From an uncultured Clostridia bacterium (GTDB lineage: Bacteria > Bacillota > Clostridia > Oscillospirales > SIG627), in NCBI GenBank assembly GCA_947589595.1, contig CANQBV010000009.1, positions 1 to 54,532 of the forward strand: a stretch of 54,532 nt of DNA, read 5' to 3'. Both the position numbers and the translations under genes were made by a program. The first letter of the stretch is position 1; every line of letters starts with the position of its first letter. Below, piece by piece: positions 31,845 to 41,948 of this stretch. The notes under the pieces are model-generated. The model did not search any database. It was not told the DNA's origin and was given only the letters and a program-made list of their open reading frames with translations.

Positions 31845-32837
31845 ATGCAAAACGAAAAAACGAAAAAGGATTCAAACAAGCGCACCTTTTTCGTGATGCT
31901 TATTTTGCAGGCGCTGGGACTGCTTTTGGCCTGGCTGGGAGCAAGGGAACTTACGGTGCTGAGTTTTCTGTATGCGCCGGCGCTTTGCCTTTTGCTTGTT
32001 CGCCTGTTTCTGAACAAACCCGGGCCCTTGGCGTTTGGCGGCGTGCTGATCGGGTTGGGACTGGCGTTTTTTGAAAAGAACGCCTATTTTCCCGCGGTCG
32101 CCTGCCTGTACCTTTTGCCGGTGCTCCTGTTTTTGCCGTGCTTTTACAAAAAAGCGCCGAAGGCCGTCTGTACCGTAGCCTGCGGCATGGGATATACGCT
32201 TTCTTTCCTGCTTTTTCCGGTGCTTTTTGTGATCCGGAATTTCCGGATCCCCGCCGGCGGTCATGGGGAAACCGTGCTTTTGGCTTTTCAGGACATGCTG
32301 GTTCAGGCCGGGAGCCGCATTTCCGAAAACTATGCGACGTTTTTTTCTTCGCAGACTACGCTTACTTTGATCCGGCAAGGGGTGCGCCTGATGCCCGGCG
32401 CGCTTTTAGTCTTGGGGCTGTACAGCGCGCATTTCACGGTCGGTCTTTTCAAATCGTGGTGGATCTATGCCGGGCTGAAGCGGTTTTGCAACTGGCATTT
32501 GCGGCCGAGCGCGGTGGGCGCAGGAATCGCACTGGTCTGTTTTGTGCTGGCCCGTTTCCCGTGGGGAGACTGGCAGCTTGTTTCCGTGGTTGTAAAAAAT
32601 CTGGATCTCTTTTTTACGCATTTGTTTTTCCTGACCGGGCTGAGCCTGTTTTTGGAAAAGCGCGCCGAAGCGGGCGCTCCCATCGGAAAGGGGCGGCTGT
32701 GTTTGGTGGGGATCGGCATTTTGTTTTTATGCGCGGTCAGTCCCATGGTGTATTTAATTTTTTCAATGCTGTTTTATTTGCTTTTTCTATGGGCGGCGAT
32801 TTCGGCGATCCGAGAGCGAAACGAATGGAAAGGCTGA
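31845..32837 (+). CDS. yybS: YybS-like (DUF2232) multi-pass membrane protein
   Basis: The 330 residues contain about eight hydrophobic helices, with no catalytic motifs. The family call rests on membrane topology, on PMVYLIFSMLFYLLF near the end, and on position directly before gdpP-rplI-dnaB, exactly as yybS sits in Bacillus. Function is unknown. AAGGA lies before the ATG, and gdpP follows after 12 bp. Confidence 0.75.
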   Translation: MQNEKTKKDSNKRTFFVMLILQALGLLLAWLGARELTVLSFLYAPALCLLLVRLFLNKPGPLAFGGVLIGLGLAFFEKNAYFPAVACLYLLPVLLFLPCFYKKAPKAVCTVACGMGYTLSFLLFPVLFVIRNFRIPAGGHGETVLLAFQDMLVQAGSRISENYATFFSSQTTLTLIRQGVRLMPGALLVLGLYSAHFTVGLFKSWWIYAGLKRFCNWHLRPSAVGAGIALVCFVLARFPWGDWQLVSVVVKNLDLFFTHLFFLTGLSLFLEKRAEAGAPIGKGRLCLVGIGILFLCAVSPMVYLIFSMLFYLLFLWAAISAIRERNEWKG

Positions 32838-32849
32838 AAGGAAATTGGA

Positions 32850-34865
32850 ATGAAACACAGAAATTCTGTTTTTGACAAATTGAAAGCGATCCCCGTGATT
32901 CTTGTCATGTCGCTGTTTTTAATGGCGGCCTGCGGGTTTGTGGCTTTTGTCATGCACAGCCTGTCTCCCATGCTGATCGGGCTGGCCTTTTTGATTTTGA
33001 GCCTGGCGATTTTATGGGGCTACGCGACCCTCTCCACCAAAAAAAAGAGCACTGAAAACGGCAAGCCTTCCCTTTTAAACGGAATCACGCTGGATTTTTT
33101 GATGAATTTTGTTTCGCCGGTCGTGATTTTGGGTGAAAAAGGCGATATCTTGTGGTACAACAAGGCTTTTTCCGCCATATCCGGGCAAGCCGGCGCTTTG
33201 TACCACCAGAACATCAGCGAAGTGGTAGACGAAAAAATATCCCTGCGCCGCCTGCGTGAGGAAGAACCGGAAACGCTGGCGCTCCGCCCGGTGATCGGCA
33301 AGCTTTCGGGCGTGGAATACGAAATCGTTGCCTATAAAAACTTCACGTCGGAAGAACCGAGCTTTATTACGGTGTGGTCGTCTCTAGAAAGGATCTCGCA
33401 TTTGCAAAAGGAGCTATCCGCCCGAAACCCGGTGGTTCTGTATATTGCGGTCGATAACTGCTCCGAATCCTCCGTGTTCATGCAGAGCAATTACCGCACG
33501 ATTACGGCGAAGATTTCCATTTTGCTCAAAGAGTGGGTTTCCTCGTTCGACGGCATCCTGCGCGAAGTGGAAAGCGACCGCTATATTCTGATGATCGAAG
33601 AACGCTACCTGCCGGAATTGTGCGAGAAAAAATTTGATATTTTGGATCAGGTGCGCGAAATTTCCACCGATAATGTGGATATTCCGGTGACGATCTCGAT
33701 TGGTGCGGCCTGTGTGGACGGCACCATGCAGCAGAAAGAGCAGACTGCGCACCAGGCGCTGGACCTGGCTTTGCAAAGAGGCGGCGACCAGGCCGTATTG
33801 AAGCTGCGCGGCAACGCGGTGGAATACTACGGCGGCCGCACCAAAACCGTGCAGAAGCGCACCAAGATCCGTTCCCGTATTATTGCCGCCGAAGCGATGA
33901 ATTTAATGAAAAACGCTTCGAACGTCATCATTATGGGACACCGCTTTGCGGATCACGATTCAATCGGTTCCTGTGTGGGCATGGCGCGTTTTGCCATGAA
34001 TTACTGCCAGAAAGTCAATATTGTAGTCAACATACACGACCCCAATTTGAAAGCGATTTTCCAAAAGCTGCGCGGGCTTGAGGAATATAAAACCATTTTT
34101 CTGGACGGCACCGCCGCGCAGGATCTGATCACCTCGCAGACGCTTCTGATCATTACGGACGTCAACAACGTGCACCAATTCGAAGCGCCGGAGCTTTATG
34201 AAAATATACAGAATGTGGTGATCATTGACCATCATCGCCAGAGCGCGGAGTTTGTGGTCAAGCCGAAGATCACCTATATCGAACCCGGCGCTTCCAGCGC
34301 CAGTGAGCTGGTGTGCGAAATGCTGGAGCAGCAGCTTGCTCCCGGCAGTATTTTAAAGGAAGAAGCCGAGCTGCTTTTCGCCGGGATTTTGTTGGACACC
34401 AAACAGTTTGTCAACAACACCGGCCCGCGCACCTTCTCCGCCGCGCATTTTCTGCGCAGCGAGGGTGCCAATCCCGCCGAAGCGCAAATGCTTTTCCGTT
34501 CGGATATGGAAGATTTCAAGCGTGAGATCAAATACGAGGCCAATGCCTTTATTTACCGGAATATCATTGCCTTTTCCTATATTGAGGAAAATGCTACGCA
34601 GGAAGATAAAATTGCCGCTGCCAAAGCGGCGGATCGGCTGCTTTCGCTGGATCGGGTATTGGCGTCGTTCGTGTTGTGCCGTATGGATAACACGGTGCAT
34701 ATTTCCGCCCGTTCCTCCGGTACGGTGAACGTGCAGTTGATCACGGAAAAATTAAACGGCGGCGGACATTTTGACATGGCAGGCGCACAGGTCAAAGACG
34801 CCACCATCAAAGAAACCTTCGTTCGCTTAAAGGAAGCGATCGACCAATATCTCAACGAAGTATAA
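32850..34865 (+). CDS. gdpP: Cyclic-di-AMP phosphodiesterase GdpP
   Basis: GdpP hydrolyses c-di-AMP at the membrane. The 671 residues show two N-terminal TM helices, a PAS domain (~75-165), a degenerate GGDEF domain (~170-330, with no GGDEF signature), then DHH/DHHA1. DHH motifs are [12 protein letters not shown] (~360), ITDVNN and IIDHHRQS (~458); DHHA1 has [11 protein letters not shown] (~637). c-di-AMP levels affect osmotic and wall homeostasis. The position between yybS and rplI is conserved in Firmicutes. Confidence 0.95.
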   Translation: MKHRNSVFDKLKAIPVILVMSLFLMAACGFVAFVMHSLSPMLIGLAFLILSLAILWGYATLSTKKKSTENGKPSLLNGITLDFLMNFVSPVVILGEKGDILWYNKAFSAISGQAGALYHQNISEVVDEKISLRRLREEEPETLALRPVIGKLSGVEYEIVAYKNFTSEEPSFITVWSSLERISHLQKELSARNPVVLYIAVDNCSESSVFMQSNYRTITAKISILLKEWVSSFDGILREVESDRYILMIEERYLPELCEKKFDILDQVREISTDNVDIPVTISIGAACVDGTMQQKEQTAHQALDLALQRGGDQAVLKLRGNAVEYYGGRTKTVQKRTKIRSRIIAAEAMNLMKNASNVIIMGHRFADHDSIGSCVGMARFAMNYCQKVNIVVNIHDPNLKAIFQKLRGLEEYKTIFLDGTAAQDLITSQTLLIITDVNNVHQFEAPELYENIQNVVIIDHHRQSAEFVVKPKITYIEPGASSASELVCEMLEQQLAPGSILKEEAELLFAGILLDTKQFVNNTGPRTFSAAHFLRSEGANPAEAQMLFRSDMEDFKREIKYEANAFIYRNIIAFSYIEENATQEDKIAAAKAADRLLSLDRVLASFVLCRMDNTVHISARSSGTVNVQLITEKLNGGGHFDMAGAQVKDATIKETFVRLKEAIDQYLNEV

Positions 34866-34878
34866 GGAGGAGAAACAA

Positions 34879-35319
34879 ATGAAAGTGGTATTGAAAAAAG
34901 ATGCGAAAGGGCTGGGCAAAAAGGGAGAAATCGTGCAGGTTTCCGATGGATACGCCCGCAATTTTCTATTTCCGAAGGGCATTGCCGCCCCGGCAGACGC
35001 CAAGGCGGAAAATGAACTGAAAAACCAGATCTCCTCTAAGCAGTACCGCGATAAAGTAGAACGGGAAAACGCCACGGCCTTAAAAGAAAGAATGGAAAAG
35101 CTGGAGGTGCACGCCAAAGCCACCGCCGGCGCGGACGGCAAGCTTTACGGCTCGATCACCAACGCGCACCTTTCCGCGCTTTTGGAAGAACAGCACGGCA
35201 TTCAGATTGACAAGAGAAAAATCGAAGCGGAACCGATCAAAAATTTCGGCACCTTCCACGTAACGGTCAAGCTCCCCGCAGGAATCAGCGCTTCTTTAAA
35301 GGTTGTTGTGGAAGAATAA
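34879..35319 (+). CDS. rplI: Ribosomal protein bL9
   Basis: The 146 residues match bL9: the N-terminal rRNA-binding domain ([32 protein letters not shown]), a long connecting helix and the C-terminal domain ([25 protein letters not shown]). AAGGAGGAG lies before the ATG. It sits 13 bp after gdpP and 20 bp before dnaB. Confidence 0.97.
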   Translation: MKVVLKKDAKGLGKKGEIVQVSDGYARNFLFPKGIAAPADAKAENELKNQISSKQYRDKVERENATALKERMEKLEVHAKATAGADGKLYGSITNAHLSALLEEQHGIQIDKRKIEAEPIKNFGTFHVTVKLPAGISASLKVVVEE

Positions 35320-35339
35320 ATTCGAAAAGGAACTTTTGA

Positions 35340-36722
35340 ATGGAACCCAATCAGGAAACACAAATCAATCAGCTCAATTCCGTTTTCGGGCGGCAGCTTC
35401 CCTACTCGATTGAAAACGAGCAGGCGCTTTTGGGCGCTTTGATCCTGGACAGTGAAAGAATTGCGGAAACGGCAGCGCACGTTGCCTTTACCGATTTTTA
35501 TATCAGCGAGCACCAGAAAATTTTCCAGGCGCTGCTCGGCCTTTTTGCGGAAAACCGTGGGATCGACGTGATTACCCTGGTCAATCAGCTGGTGCGCGAC
35601 GGCGTTTATGCTTCCGAAGAAGCCGGCTCGGCGTATATCCGCCAATTGGTGGAAAACGTCCCGACCCTGTCGAACCTTTTGGATTACGCCGCGGTCGTGC
35701 GCGAAAAGGCGCAGCTGCGCAGGCTGATTTATGACTGCGAAACGATCATGGCGGACGCCTATGCGCAATCAAAAAGCGCAAAGGACATCATAATCGAAGC
35801 CTCCTCAAAGATCTACGAGCTTTCGCAGGGAAAATCCGAACAGGATCTGACCAAAATTACGGAGATTTTGCAGGAGTTTTACGCCGAACTGACCGCTCTT
35901 GCCGAGCAAAAGGAAAATCCGACCGCGCTGCAGACCTATTACGACGATCTGGACCGTGTTTTGGTAGGCATGAATCCCGGCGACTTTATCCTGATCGGCG
36001 GGCGTCCAGGTATGGGAAAAACCAGTTTTGCCATGAATATTGCCGCGGAAATTGCCAAACACCGCAAAGACAAAGCGGTGGCGATCTTTTCTCTGGAAAT
36101 GTCGAAAACGCAATTGGCTTCCCGCTTGCTATCCTCTGAGGGACGCATCGACAGCCGCAAGCTGCGCGACGGGCAGCTGGAAAAAGAAGACTATGAAAAA
36201 TTAACGCTCGCCGCCACCGCACTTTCGGAAACCAATCTTTATATTGACGATTCCTCCGCCATGAAGCCGCAGGATATGCTTTTAAAGCTGCATAAAATTG
36301 AAAATCTGGGGCTGGTGGTGATTGATTACCTGCAGTTGATGGAGCCGGATGAACGCCGGGAAAACCGCAACCAGGAGGTATCCAGCATTTCCCGGAAACT
36401 GAAACTGATGGCCAAAGAACTGGGCGTGCCGGTGATCGCCTGTTCCCAGTTGGCAAGACTGCCGAAGGATCAAAAGATAACAAAGCCGCAAATGAGCGAC
36501 CTGCGCGATTCCGGCGCGATCGAACAAGACGCGGACGTGGTTATGCTGCTGCACCGCGAAGGCTATTACGACCGGCAAAATGCCGCGATCCAGAATATTG
36601 CCGAATGTATTGTGGCGAAAAACCGCCACGGGGAAGCGCGCGATATCAAAATTTGCTGGGAAGGCCAGTATACCAAGTTTTCGCCGTTGGAGCAGCGCTA
36701 TGAGCCGGAACCCGGTGCATAA
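35340..36722 (+). CDS. dnaB: Replicative DNA helicase
   Basis: The hexameric helicase that unwinds DNA at the fork. The 460 residues hold the N-terminal primase-binding domain (LPYSIENEQALLGALI) and a RecA-like core with Walker A GGRPGMGKTS (~220), FSLEMSKTQLASRLL, Walker B LVVIDYLQLM, and the DnaB-specific LRDSGAIEQDADVV. No intein is present. The tilS start overlaps its 3' end. Confidence 0.96.
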   Translation: MEPNQETQINQLNSVFGRQLPYSIENEQALLGALILDSERIAETAAHVAFTDFYISEHQKIFQALLGLFAENRGIDVITLVNQLVRDGVYASEEAGSAYIRQLVENVPTLSNLLDYAAVVREKAQLRRLIYDCETIMADAYAQSKSAKDIIIEASSKIYELSQGKSEQDLTKITEILQEFYAELTALAEQKENPTALQTYYDDLDRVLVGMNPGDFILIGGRPGMGKTSFAMNIAAEIAKHRKDKAVAIFSLEMSKTQLASRLLSSEGRIDSRKLRDGQLEKEDYEKLTLAATALSETNLYIDDSSAMKPQDMLLKLHKIENLGLVVIDYLQLMEPDERRENRNQEVSSISRKLKLMAKELGVPVIACSQLARLPKDQKITKPQMSDLRDSGAIEQDADVVMLLHREGYYDRQNAAIQNIAECIVAKNRHGEARDIKICWEGQYTKFSPLEQRYEPEPGA

Positions 36723-38160
36723 TCAGGTGTCCATGCAGGAAAAATGGATCCGGCAGCTTAAAAATGAACACAAGATCAGCGAGGGGGAACGGATCCTGAT
36801 CGCCCTTTCGGGAGGGAAGGATTCGGTATGCCTCCTTTTGCTGTTCGACGGGGCAAAAGAAAAATTGGGCGTCGAGCTCGGCGCCTGCCACGTCCACCAC
36901 GGCATCCGCGGAGAAGAAGCGGACCGGGACGCGGCGTTTTGCCGTGTACTCTGCGAAGAGCATGGAATTCCCTTTTTTCTCCGGAAAGCCGATGTTCCCG
37001 CAATCGCCGCCAAAGAAAAAAAGGGGCTGGAAGAAACCGCACGCATGGTGCGCTATGCCCTTTTGGAGGAAGTGGCGGCGGAAAACGGCTATGATAAAAT
37101 TGCCACGGCACACACCGCTTCGGATCAGGCGGAAACGATTTTGTTTCACCTGGTGCGCGGCAGCGGGTTCCGCGGACTGAAGGGGATCGCCGCCGGGCGA
37201 GGTTGCCTCGTCCGGCCGCTTCTGCACTTTTCTTCACAGGAAATTCAGGAATTTATCGCAAAAAATTCCGTAAAACACACATGGGATTCAACGAACACTG
37301 ATACGATATATACGCGGAATTATCTTCGCGCCGAAATTTTACCCGCTTTGCAAAAAATCAATCCCCGGGTAGAAAACGCGCTGAACCGCTTGGGCGAAAC
37401 CGCAAATTGGATGCAGGCGCTGATAAAAAAAGAATGCGACCGCATCGAAACAGAAAACGGCGTTTTCTTTACCGACGGCGAAGCGCCGCTTGCGGCGTTG
37501 CAGCCCTTGTGCCGGGAAGAAAGCGGATATCCCGTCTTGTACGAAGCGCTTTCGCGCATGGCTGAAAAGCAAAATATTGCCATTGATTTTACGCATTTTT
37601 CTTCTGTTCTTTCCTTATTAAAAACGCCGTCGAGGGGAAAAATAATCGAGATCGAAAAGAAAATTGCTTTTCACATCAAAGGCGAAAAGCTGGTTTGCGA
37701 AGCGGCGCCCCATCCCGGAAATCTTGTAGAAAGCGAAATGCCGCTGCACGAGGGCACGCAGTTTTTCGGAAAAGACAGACTCGAAATTCGCATTTCCCCA
37801 AAATATTCGGGAAAAAGCAAAAATATTCACAAAAAACTCTTGATTATTCACCTCGCTTCCGATAAAATAAAGAGTGGATTGTCTGCTCGAGCTTTTCGGG
37901 CAGGCGACCGAATTCGGATGAACGGTATGAACCGCAGCGTAAAAAAACTGCTGTGCGACGCGCATATTCCCCGGGAATACAGAAGTACACTCCCGCTGAT
38001 TTGCGATGAGGAAGAAATTGTATGGATCCCCTATTTCGGCTTGTGCGACAAGGCTCGTCCCGAAAACGCAACCGAATGGAGAGAAATTTCACTCTCGGGC
38101 GGAAAGCTTTCCGAAATCGGACAATATATTGATCAGGAGAAAAAAACCGATGCCGACTGA
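36700..38160 (+). CDS. tilS: tRNA(Ile)-lysidine synthase
   Basis: TilS converts C34 of the CAU-anticodon tRNA-Ile to lysidine, using ATP and lysine. The PP-loop is LIALSGGKDSVCLLL (~25-40), followed by ACHVHHGIRGEEADRD and TAHTASDQAETILFHL. The C-terminal TilS domain (RAFRAGDRIRMNGMNRSVKKLL) is present. ATG 36700 has GGAG 7 nt upstream and overlaps dnaB by 23 bp; ATG 36733 is the alternative, with AGGTG only 3 nt before it. Product length is 476-487 residues, normal for the family. Confidence 0.92.
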   Translation: MSRNPVHNQVSMQEKWIRQLKNEHKISEGERILIALSGGKDSVCLLLLFDGAKEKLGVELGACHVHHGIRGEEADRDAAFCRVLCEEHGIPFFLRKADVPAIAAKEKKGLEETARMVRYALLEEVAAENGYDKIATAHTASDQAETILFHLVRGSGFRGLKGIAAGRGCLVRPLLHFSSQEIQEFIAKNSVKHTWDSTNTDTIYTRNYLRAEILPALQKINPRVENALNRLGETANWMQALIKKECDRIETENGVFFTDGEAPLAALQPLCREESGYPVLYEALSRMAEKQNIAIDFTHFSSVLSLLKTPSRGKIIEIEKKIAFHIKGEKLVCEAAPHPGNLVESEMPLHEGTQFFGKDRLEIRISPKYSGKSKNIHKKLLIIHLASDKIKSGLSARAFRAGDRIRMNGMNRSVKKLLCDAHIPREYRSTLPLICDEEEIVWIPYFGLCDKARPENATEWREISLSGGKLSEIGQYIDQEKKTDAD

Positions 38161-38725
38161 ATTGAGTTCGCTGACAAAAGATCTGGAAGAAATCATGTTT
38201 TCCCGCGAACAGATCGAAGAAATGCTGGTTCGTTTGGGAAAAGAGATCACCGAAGCCTACCGGGAAAGCGTTCAAAAAAGGCGTGTCATCGTAGTCGGCG
38301 TTCTGAAAGGCTCGTTCATTTTTATGGCCGATCTGATCCGCCATATCGATCTTCCCGTGGAAGTGCTGTTCCTGCAGGCCTCCAGCTACGGCAGCGGGAC
38401 GGAATCCTGCGGAAGAGTGCAGATCAATATGGAGCTGGACAAAAAGCTTTTAACCGGCGCGGACGTGCTTTTTGTGGAGGATATTCTCGACAGCGGCCGC
38501 ACACTGAAAAGGCTGACAGAGTATTTTTCCGAAAGCGGCGCACATTCCGTGAAGATCTGTACCATGCTGGATAAACCGGCGCGACGCGCGGTCGAGATAA
38601 AAACCGATTTCTGCGGATTCACGGTAAAAGATGAGTTCTTGGTCGGTTATGGGCTGGATTATAACGAAATCTACCGCAATCTCCCCTACGTAGCCGTGTT
38701 AAAGCGTGAGGTTTACACGAAATAA
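38150..38725 (+). CDS. hpt: Hypoxanthine phosphoribosyltransferase
   Basis: It salvages hypoxanthine and guanine with PRPP. The 191 residues begin MPTELSSLTKDLEEIMFSRE and carry the PRPP loop VLFVEDILDSGRTL (~103-116) and the purine-contacting VGYGLDYNEIYRNLPYV. The gene overlaps the tilS stop by 11 bp and precedes ftsH, the conserved tilS-hpt-ftsH order. The frame extends upstream inside tilS, but CAGGAG before ATG 38150 and the family start support this one. Confidence 0.95.
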   Translation: MPTELSSLTKDLEEIMFSREQIEEMLVRLGKEITEAYRESVQKRRVIVVGVLKGSFIFMADLIRHIDLPVEVLFLQASSYGSGTESCGRVQINMELDKKLLTGADVLFVEDILDSGRTLKRLTEYFSESGAHSVKICTMLDKPARRAVEIKTDFCGFTVKDEFLVGYGLDYNEIYRNLPYVAVLKREVYTK

Positions 38726-38753
38726 ACAATACATATACTCTTAAAGGAAAATT

Positions 38754-38762
38754 ATGAAATGA
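38754..38762 (+). promoter_or_regulatory. Two-codon minigene (AUG-AAA-UGA) overlapping the ftsH start
   Basis: AAAGGA (38743-38748) is ideally placed, 5 nt before an ATG at 38754 whose frame reads Met-Lys-stop. The stop overlaps the ftsH ATG (38759) as ATGA. The same site is 10 nt from the ftsH start. This could couple or damp ftsH translation, or be chance. Confidence 0.35.
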
Positions 38763-40750
38763 AAAAAAACAGTCTGAAAATCTTTGTATTCTATGCGGTT
38801 TTGATTTTAGCCGTGATTCTGGTGGCGTCGTTCCTTTTCAACGGAACGAACGAAGAACCGTATACTTACAGCGAGATTGTCGCCCTGTTTGAGGAAGGCA
38901 AGGTCAAAAGCTTTGTTGTAGAAGCAAACGGTGATTTGCAAATCGAAACCACGGAAAATAAAATCATCCGCAAACAGCTTCAGGATATTGACGCCTTCCG
39001 CGAGGACGTGGCAGAGTATGTGGCGATCCATGAAAAGGACGGCACGCTTCTTCAGTACGATTACAAACCGATCACCACCTACCCCTGGTGGATCACGATG
39101 CTGCCGTATATCATTGTCGGCGCTTTGCTTATCGGGCTTTTGATCTATACCATGAATCAGGCCACGGGAGGCAAGGGCAGCAGGATCAACTCCTTTGGGA
39201 AAGCCCGTGCCAAAATGGTCGGCGATGAAAAGAAAAAAGTGCTCTTCCCCGACGTTGCCGGAGCGGATGAAGAAAAAGAAGAATTGACCGAGATCGTGGA
39301 ATTTCTGAAAAATCCCGGGCGGTTCCAGGAGCTGGGCGCCAAAATCCCGCACGGAGTGCTGCTGGTAGGCCCTCCCGGCACCGGGAAAACCCTACTTGCC
39401 AAAGCGGTTGCCGGCGAAGCGGGCGTGCCGTTTTACTCCATTTCCGGTTCGGATTTTGTGGAAATGTATGTAGGCGTAGGCGCCAGCCGCGTACGCGATT
39501 TATTTGAAAACGCCAAGAAAAATTCCCCGAGTATTGTTTTTATTGATGAAATTGACGCCGTCGGTCGTCACAGAGGCGCCGGCCTCGGCGGCGGGCACGA
39601 CGAGCGCGAACAAACCCTGAACCAATTGCTGGTGGAAATGGACGGCTTTGGCTCCAACGAGGGCGTTATTGTCATGGCGGCCACGAACCGTCCCGATATT
39701 TTGGATCCGGCACTTTTGCGTCCCGGTCGCTTTGACCGCCAGATCACGGTAAATTACCCCGATATCAAGGGCAGAGAAGCCATTCTGAGGGTGCACGCGA
39801 AAAACAAACCCCTGGAAGAAAACGTGGATCTGGGAACCCTGGCAAAATCCACTCCCGGGTTTACCGGCGCCGATCTTGCCAACCTTTTGAACGAAGCCGC
39901 CTTGCTTTCCGCCCGCAAGGGCAAAAAGCTGATCGGCAATACCGAGCTGGAAGAAGCCACGCTGAAGGTGATCGTCGGGCCGCAGAAGCGGAGCAAGGTC
40001 GTTTCCGAAAAGGACAAAAAGCTTACGGCTTACCACGAAGCCGGCCACGCAATCGTCACCCATTTCCTGCCTACGCAGGACAAGGTACACCAGATCTCCA
40101 TCATCCCCAGCGGCAGAGCCGGCGGTTATACGCTCTCCCTGCCCAATGAAGACAAAAGCTATATGTCGAAGCTGGAAATGGAAGAAGAAATCGTTTCCCT
40201 TTTGGGCGGCCGCGTAGCCGAAAAGCTGATCTTTGACGATATTTCCACCGGGGCTTCCAACGATATTCAGCGGGCAACGGAAATTGCCAGAAGCATGGTC
40301 ACGCAATACGGTATGAGCGAAAAGCTGGGCCCCGTACTTTACGGAACCGGACACGGCGAAGTTTTTCTGGGCAGAGATTTCAGCAGCACGCCGAACTATT
40401 CCGAAAAAATTGCCGCGCTGATCGACGAAGAAACCCTGCGTATTGTGAATTCCGCTTATGAAAAAGCGATCTCGCTTCTTACCGAGCATATGGATAAGCT
40501 GCACTTTGTGGCGCAGTATCTGATCGAAAACGAAGTGATGGACGAAGAACAGTTTGAAATTGCAGTCTCGACCGACGCTACGCCGGAAGACCTGCACGCG
40601 ATCAAGGAAAAGAAGCTGCAGCAGAGTATTGATGAAAATGCGAAAAAGCGTGAAGAAGACGCGGAAAAAGTAAAGACCCTGGCGGAAAAGCTTGCCAAAG
40701 AAGCAGCGGCCGCCGCGGCACAGGAAGAAAACCAGAAGCATCAAAACTAA
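38759..40750 (+). CDS. ftsH: ATP-dependent zinc metalloprotease FtsH
   Basis: The membrane-bound AAA+ protease for damaged and regulatory proteins. The 663 residues hold an N-terminal TM helix ([20 protein letters not shown]), an external domain, a second TM helix ([19 protein letters not shown], ~118-136), Walker A GPPGTGKT (~204), Walker [12 protein letters not shown], the second region of homology ([18 protein letters not shown]) and the zinc motif AYHEAGH (~425). The C-terminus is charged and Ala-rich. The only ribosome-binding site is shared with a two-codon minigene. Confidence 0.97.
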   Translation: MKKNSLKIFVFYAVLILAVILVASFLFNGTNEEPYTYSEIVALFEEGKVKSFVVEANGDLQIETTENKIIRKQLQDIDAFREDVAEYVAIHEKDGTLLQYDYKPITTYPWWITMLPYIIVGALLIGLLIYTMNQATGGKGSRINSFGKARAKMVGDEKKKVLFPDVAGADEEKEELTEIVEFLKNPGRFQELGAKIPHGVLLVGPPGTGKTLLAKAVAGEAGVPFYSISGSDFVEMYVGVGASRVRDLFENAKKNSPSIVFIDEIDAVGRHRGAGLGGGHDEREQTLNQLLVEMDGFGSNEGVIVMAATNRPDILDPALLRPGRFDRQITVNYPDIKGREAILRVHAKNKPLEENVDLGTLAKSTPGFTGADLANLLNEAALLSARKGKKLIGNTELEEATLKVIVGPQKRSKVVSEKDKKLTAYHEAGHAIVTHFLPTQDKVHQISIIPSGRAGGYTLSLPNEDKSYMSKLEMEEEIVSLLGGRVAEKLIFDDISTGASNDIQRATEIARSMVTQYGMSEKLGPVLYGTGHGEVFLGRDFSSTPNYSEKIAALIDEETLRIVNSAYEKAISLLTEHMDKLHFVAQYLIENEVMDEEQFEIAVSTDATPEDLHAIKEKKLQQSIDENAKKREEDAEKVKTLAEKLAKEAAAAAAQEENQKHQN

Positions 40751-40755
40751 ATACG

Positions 40756-40789
40756 AAAGCCTCCCTTTTCATTGCCGGGAGGCTTTTAT
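40756..40789 (+). terminator. Terminator of ftsH
   Basis: AAAGCCTCCC/GGGAGGCTTT stem (40756-40765 with 40777-40786), an 11-nt loop, then TTTTA; 6 bp after the ftsH stop and 17 bp before gpsA. Confidence 0.9.
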
Positions 40790-40805
40790 CCTATGAGGAG
40801 AACCT

Positions 40806-41768
40806 ATGAAAATTTCCGTACTCGGCTGCGGCCGCTGGGGTTCTTTTATTGCCTGGTATTTGGATACGATCGGGCACAAGATTTCCCTGTATGGCAGAGC
40901 CGGATCCGAACATATCAAAGCGTTTCAGGAAACCCGCACCAATGGGCAGATCCGCTTCAACGAGCGTGTTGCGATCGTCACCGATCTCAAAGAAGCGCTT
41001 CAGGCAGAGACGATCGTAATCTCGATCCCCTCGCAAAATTTGCGGTCGCTTTTACAACAGATCCGCCAAATCGAGCCGGCTTATGCCGAAAAAACCTTTG
41101 TTCTCTGCATGAAAGGAATCGAAATTGAAAGCGGTAAGCGACTTTCCGAAGTGTTTTACGAGGAAATGGGCAAAAACAGCCGTTTGGCGGTTTGGCTGGG
41201 GCCGGGACACGTGCAGGAATTTGTTGCCGGTGTTCCCAACTGCATGGTCATAGACAGTGACAAAGAAGAAGTCAAAGAAAAATTAGTAGCGGAATTTAAA
41301 GGACCGCTGATCCGTTTTTACTATGGAAACGATATGATCGGCAATGAGATCGGCGCCGCCTCCAAAAACGTGATCGGCATTGCCGCCGGCCTTTTGGACG
41401 GCATGGGGCTTTCTTCCCTCAAGGGTGCTCTGATGGCGCGCGGCACGCGCGAAATTGCCCGGCTGATTGCCAAAATGGGCGGCAACGAGCTTTCCGCTTA
41501 TGGTCTTTGCCATTTAGGCGATTACGAAGCGACGGTCTTTTCTCCCTACAGCCACAACCGTGCTTTTGGCGAAAAATACGCCAAAGGCGAGCCGTATGAG
41601 CTTTTAGCCGAAGGCTACTACACGGTAAAAGCGCTGAAAAAAATGGCGGAAGAAAACGGCGTGGATCTGCCGATCTGCAATGCCGTCTATGCCGTTCTCT
41701 ATGAAAACCTGCCGCTGAAAGAGGCGCTCTCCACCCTCTTTACCCGCTCTTTAAAAACCGAATTTTAG
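40806..41768 (+). CDS. gpsA: Glycerol-3-phosphate dehydrogenase (NAD(P)+)
   Basis: GpsA makes sn-glycerol-3-phosphate from dihydroxyacetone phosphate for phospholipids. The 320 residues start with a Rossmann nucleotide-binding motif (SVLGCGRWGSFIAWYL) and carry the catalytic Lys region in ASKNVIGIAAGLLDGMGL and the substrate segment MARGTREIARL. HLGDYEATVFSPYSHNRAFG is the family C-terminal segment. GAGGAG lies 5 nt before the ATG. Its promoter was not identified between it and the ftsH terminator. Confidence 0.92.
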   Translation: MKISVLGCGRWGSFIAWYLDTIGHKISLYGRAGSEHIKAFQETRTNGQIRFNERVAIVTDLKEALQAETIVISIPSQNLRSLLQQIRQIEPAYAEKTFVLCMKGIEIESGKRLSEVFYEEMGKNSRLAVWLGPGHVQEFVAGVPNCMVIDSDKEEVKEKLVAEFKGPLIRFYYGNDMIGNEIGAASKNVIGIAAGLLDGMGLSSLKGALMARGTREIARLIAKMGGNELSAYGLCHLGDYEATVFSPYSHNRAFGEKYAKGEPYELLAEGYYTVKALKKMAEENGVDLPICNAVYAVLYENLPLKEALSTLFTRSLKTEF

Positions 41769-41862
41769 TATTGTTCCCTTTCGTTTCCTGTGGGGCGCGC
41801 CCGCATCCTGCGCAAAGCTCTTTTTCAAAAAGATTTCCCTGTCCTTCCAAAACTTTTCAGAC

Positions 41863-41892
41863 AAAAAAGAGGCCATTCGGCCTCTTTTTCTT
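41863..41892. terminator. Bidirectional terminator between gpsA and the DUF4340 gene
   Basis: AAAAAGAGGCC/GGCCTCTTTTT stem with a 4-nt loop, T-rich on both strands. It lies between convergent genes. A second smaller inverted repeat (AAGGGTT/AACCCTT) follows near 41902-41925. Confidence 0.9.
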
Positions 41893-41948
41893 ATATTCTG
41901 AAGGGTTTAGGAGTTTGAACCCTTATTTAAGGGCTCAGACTCACAGCG

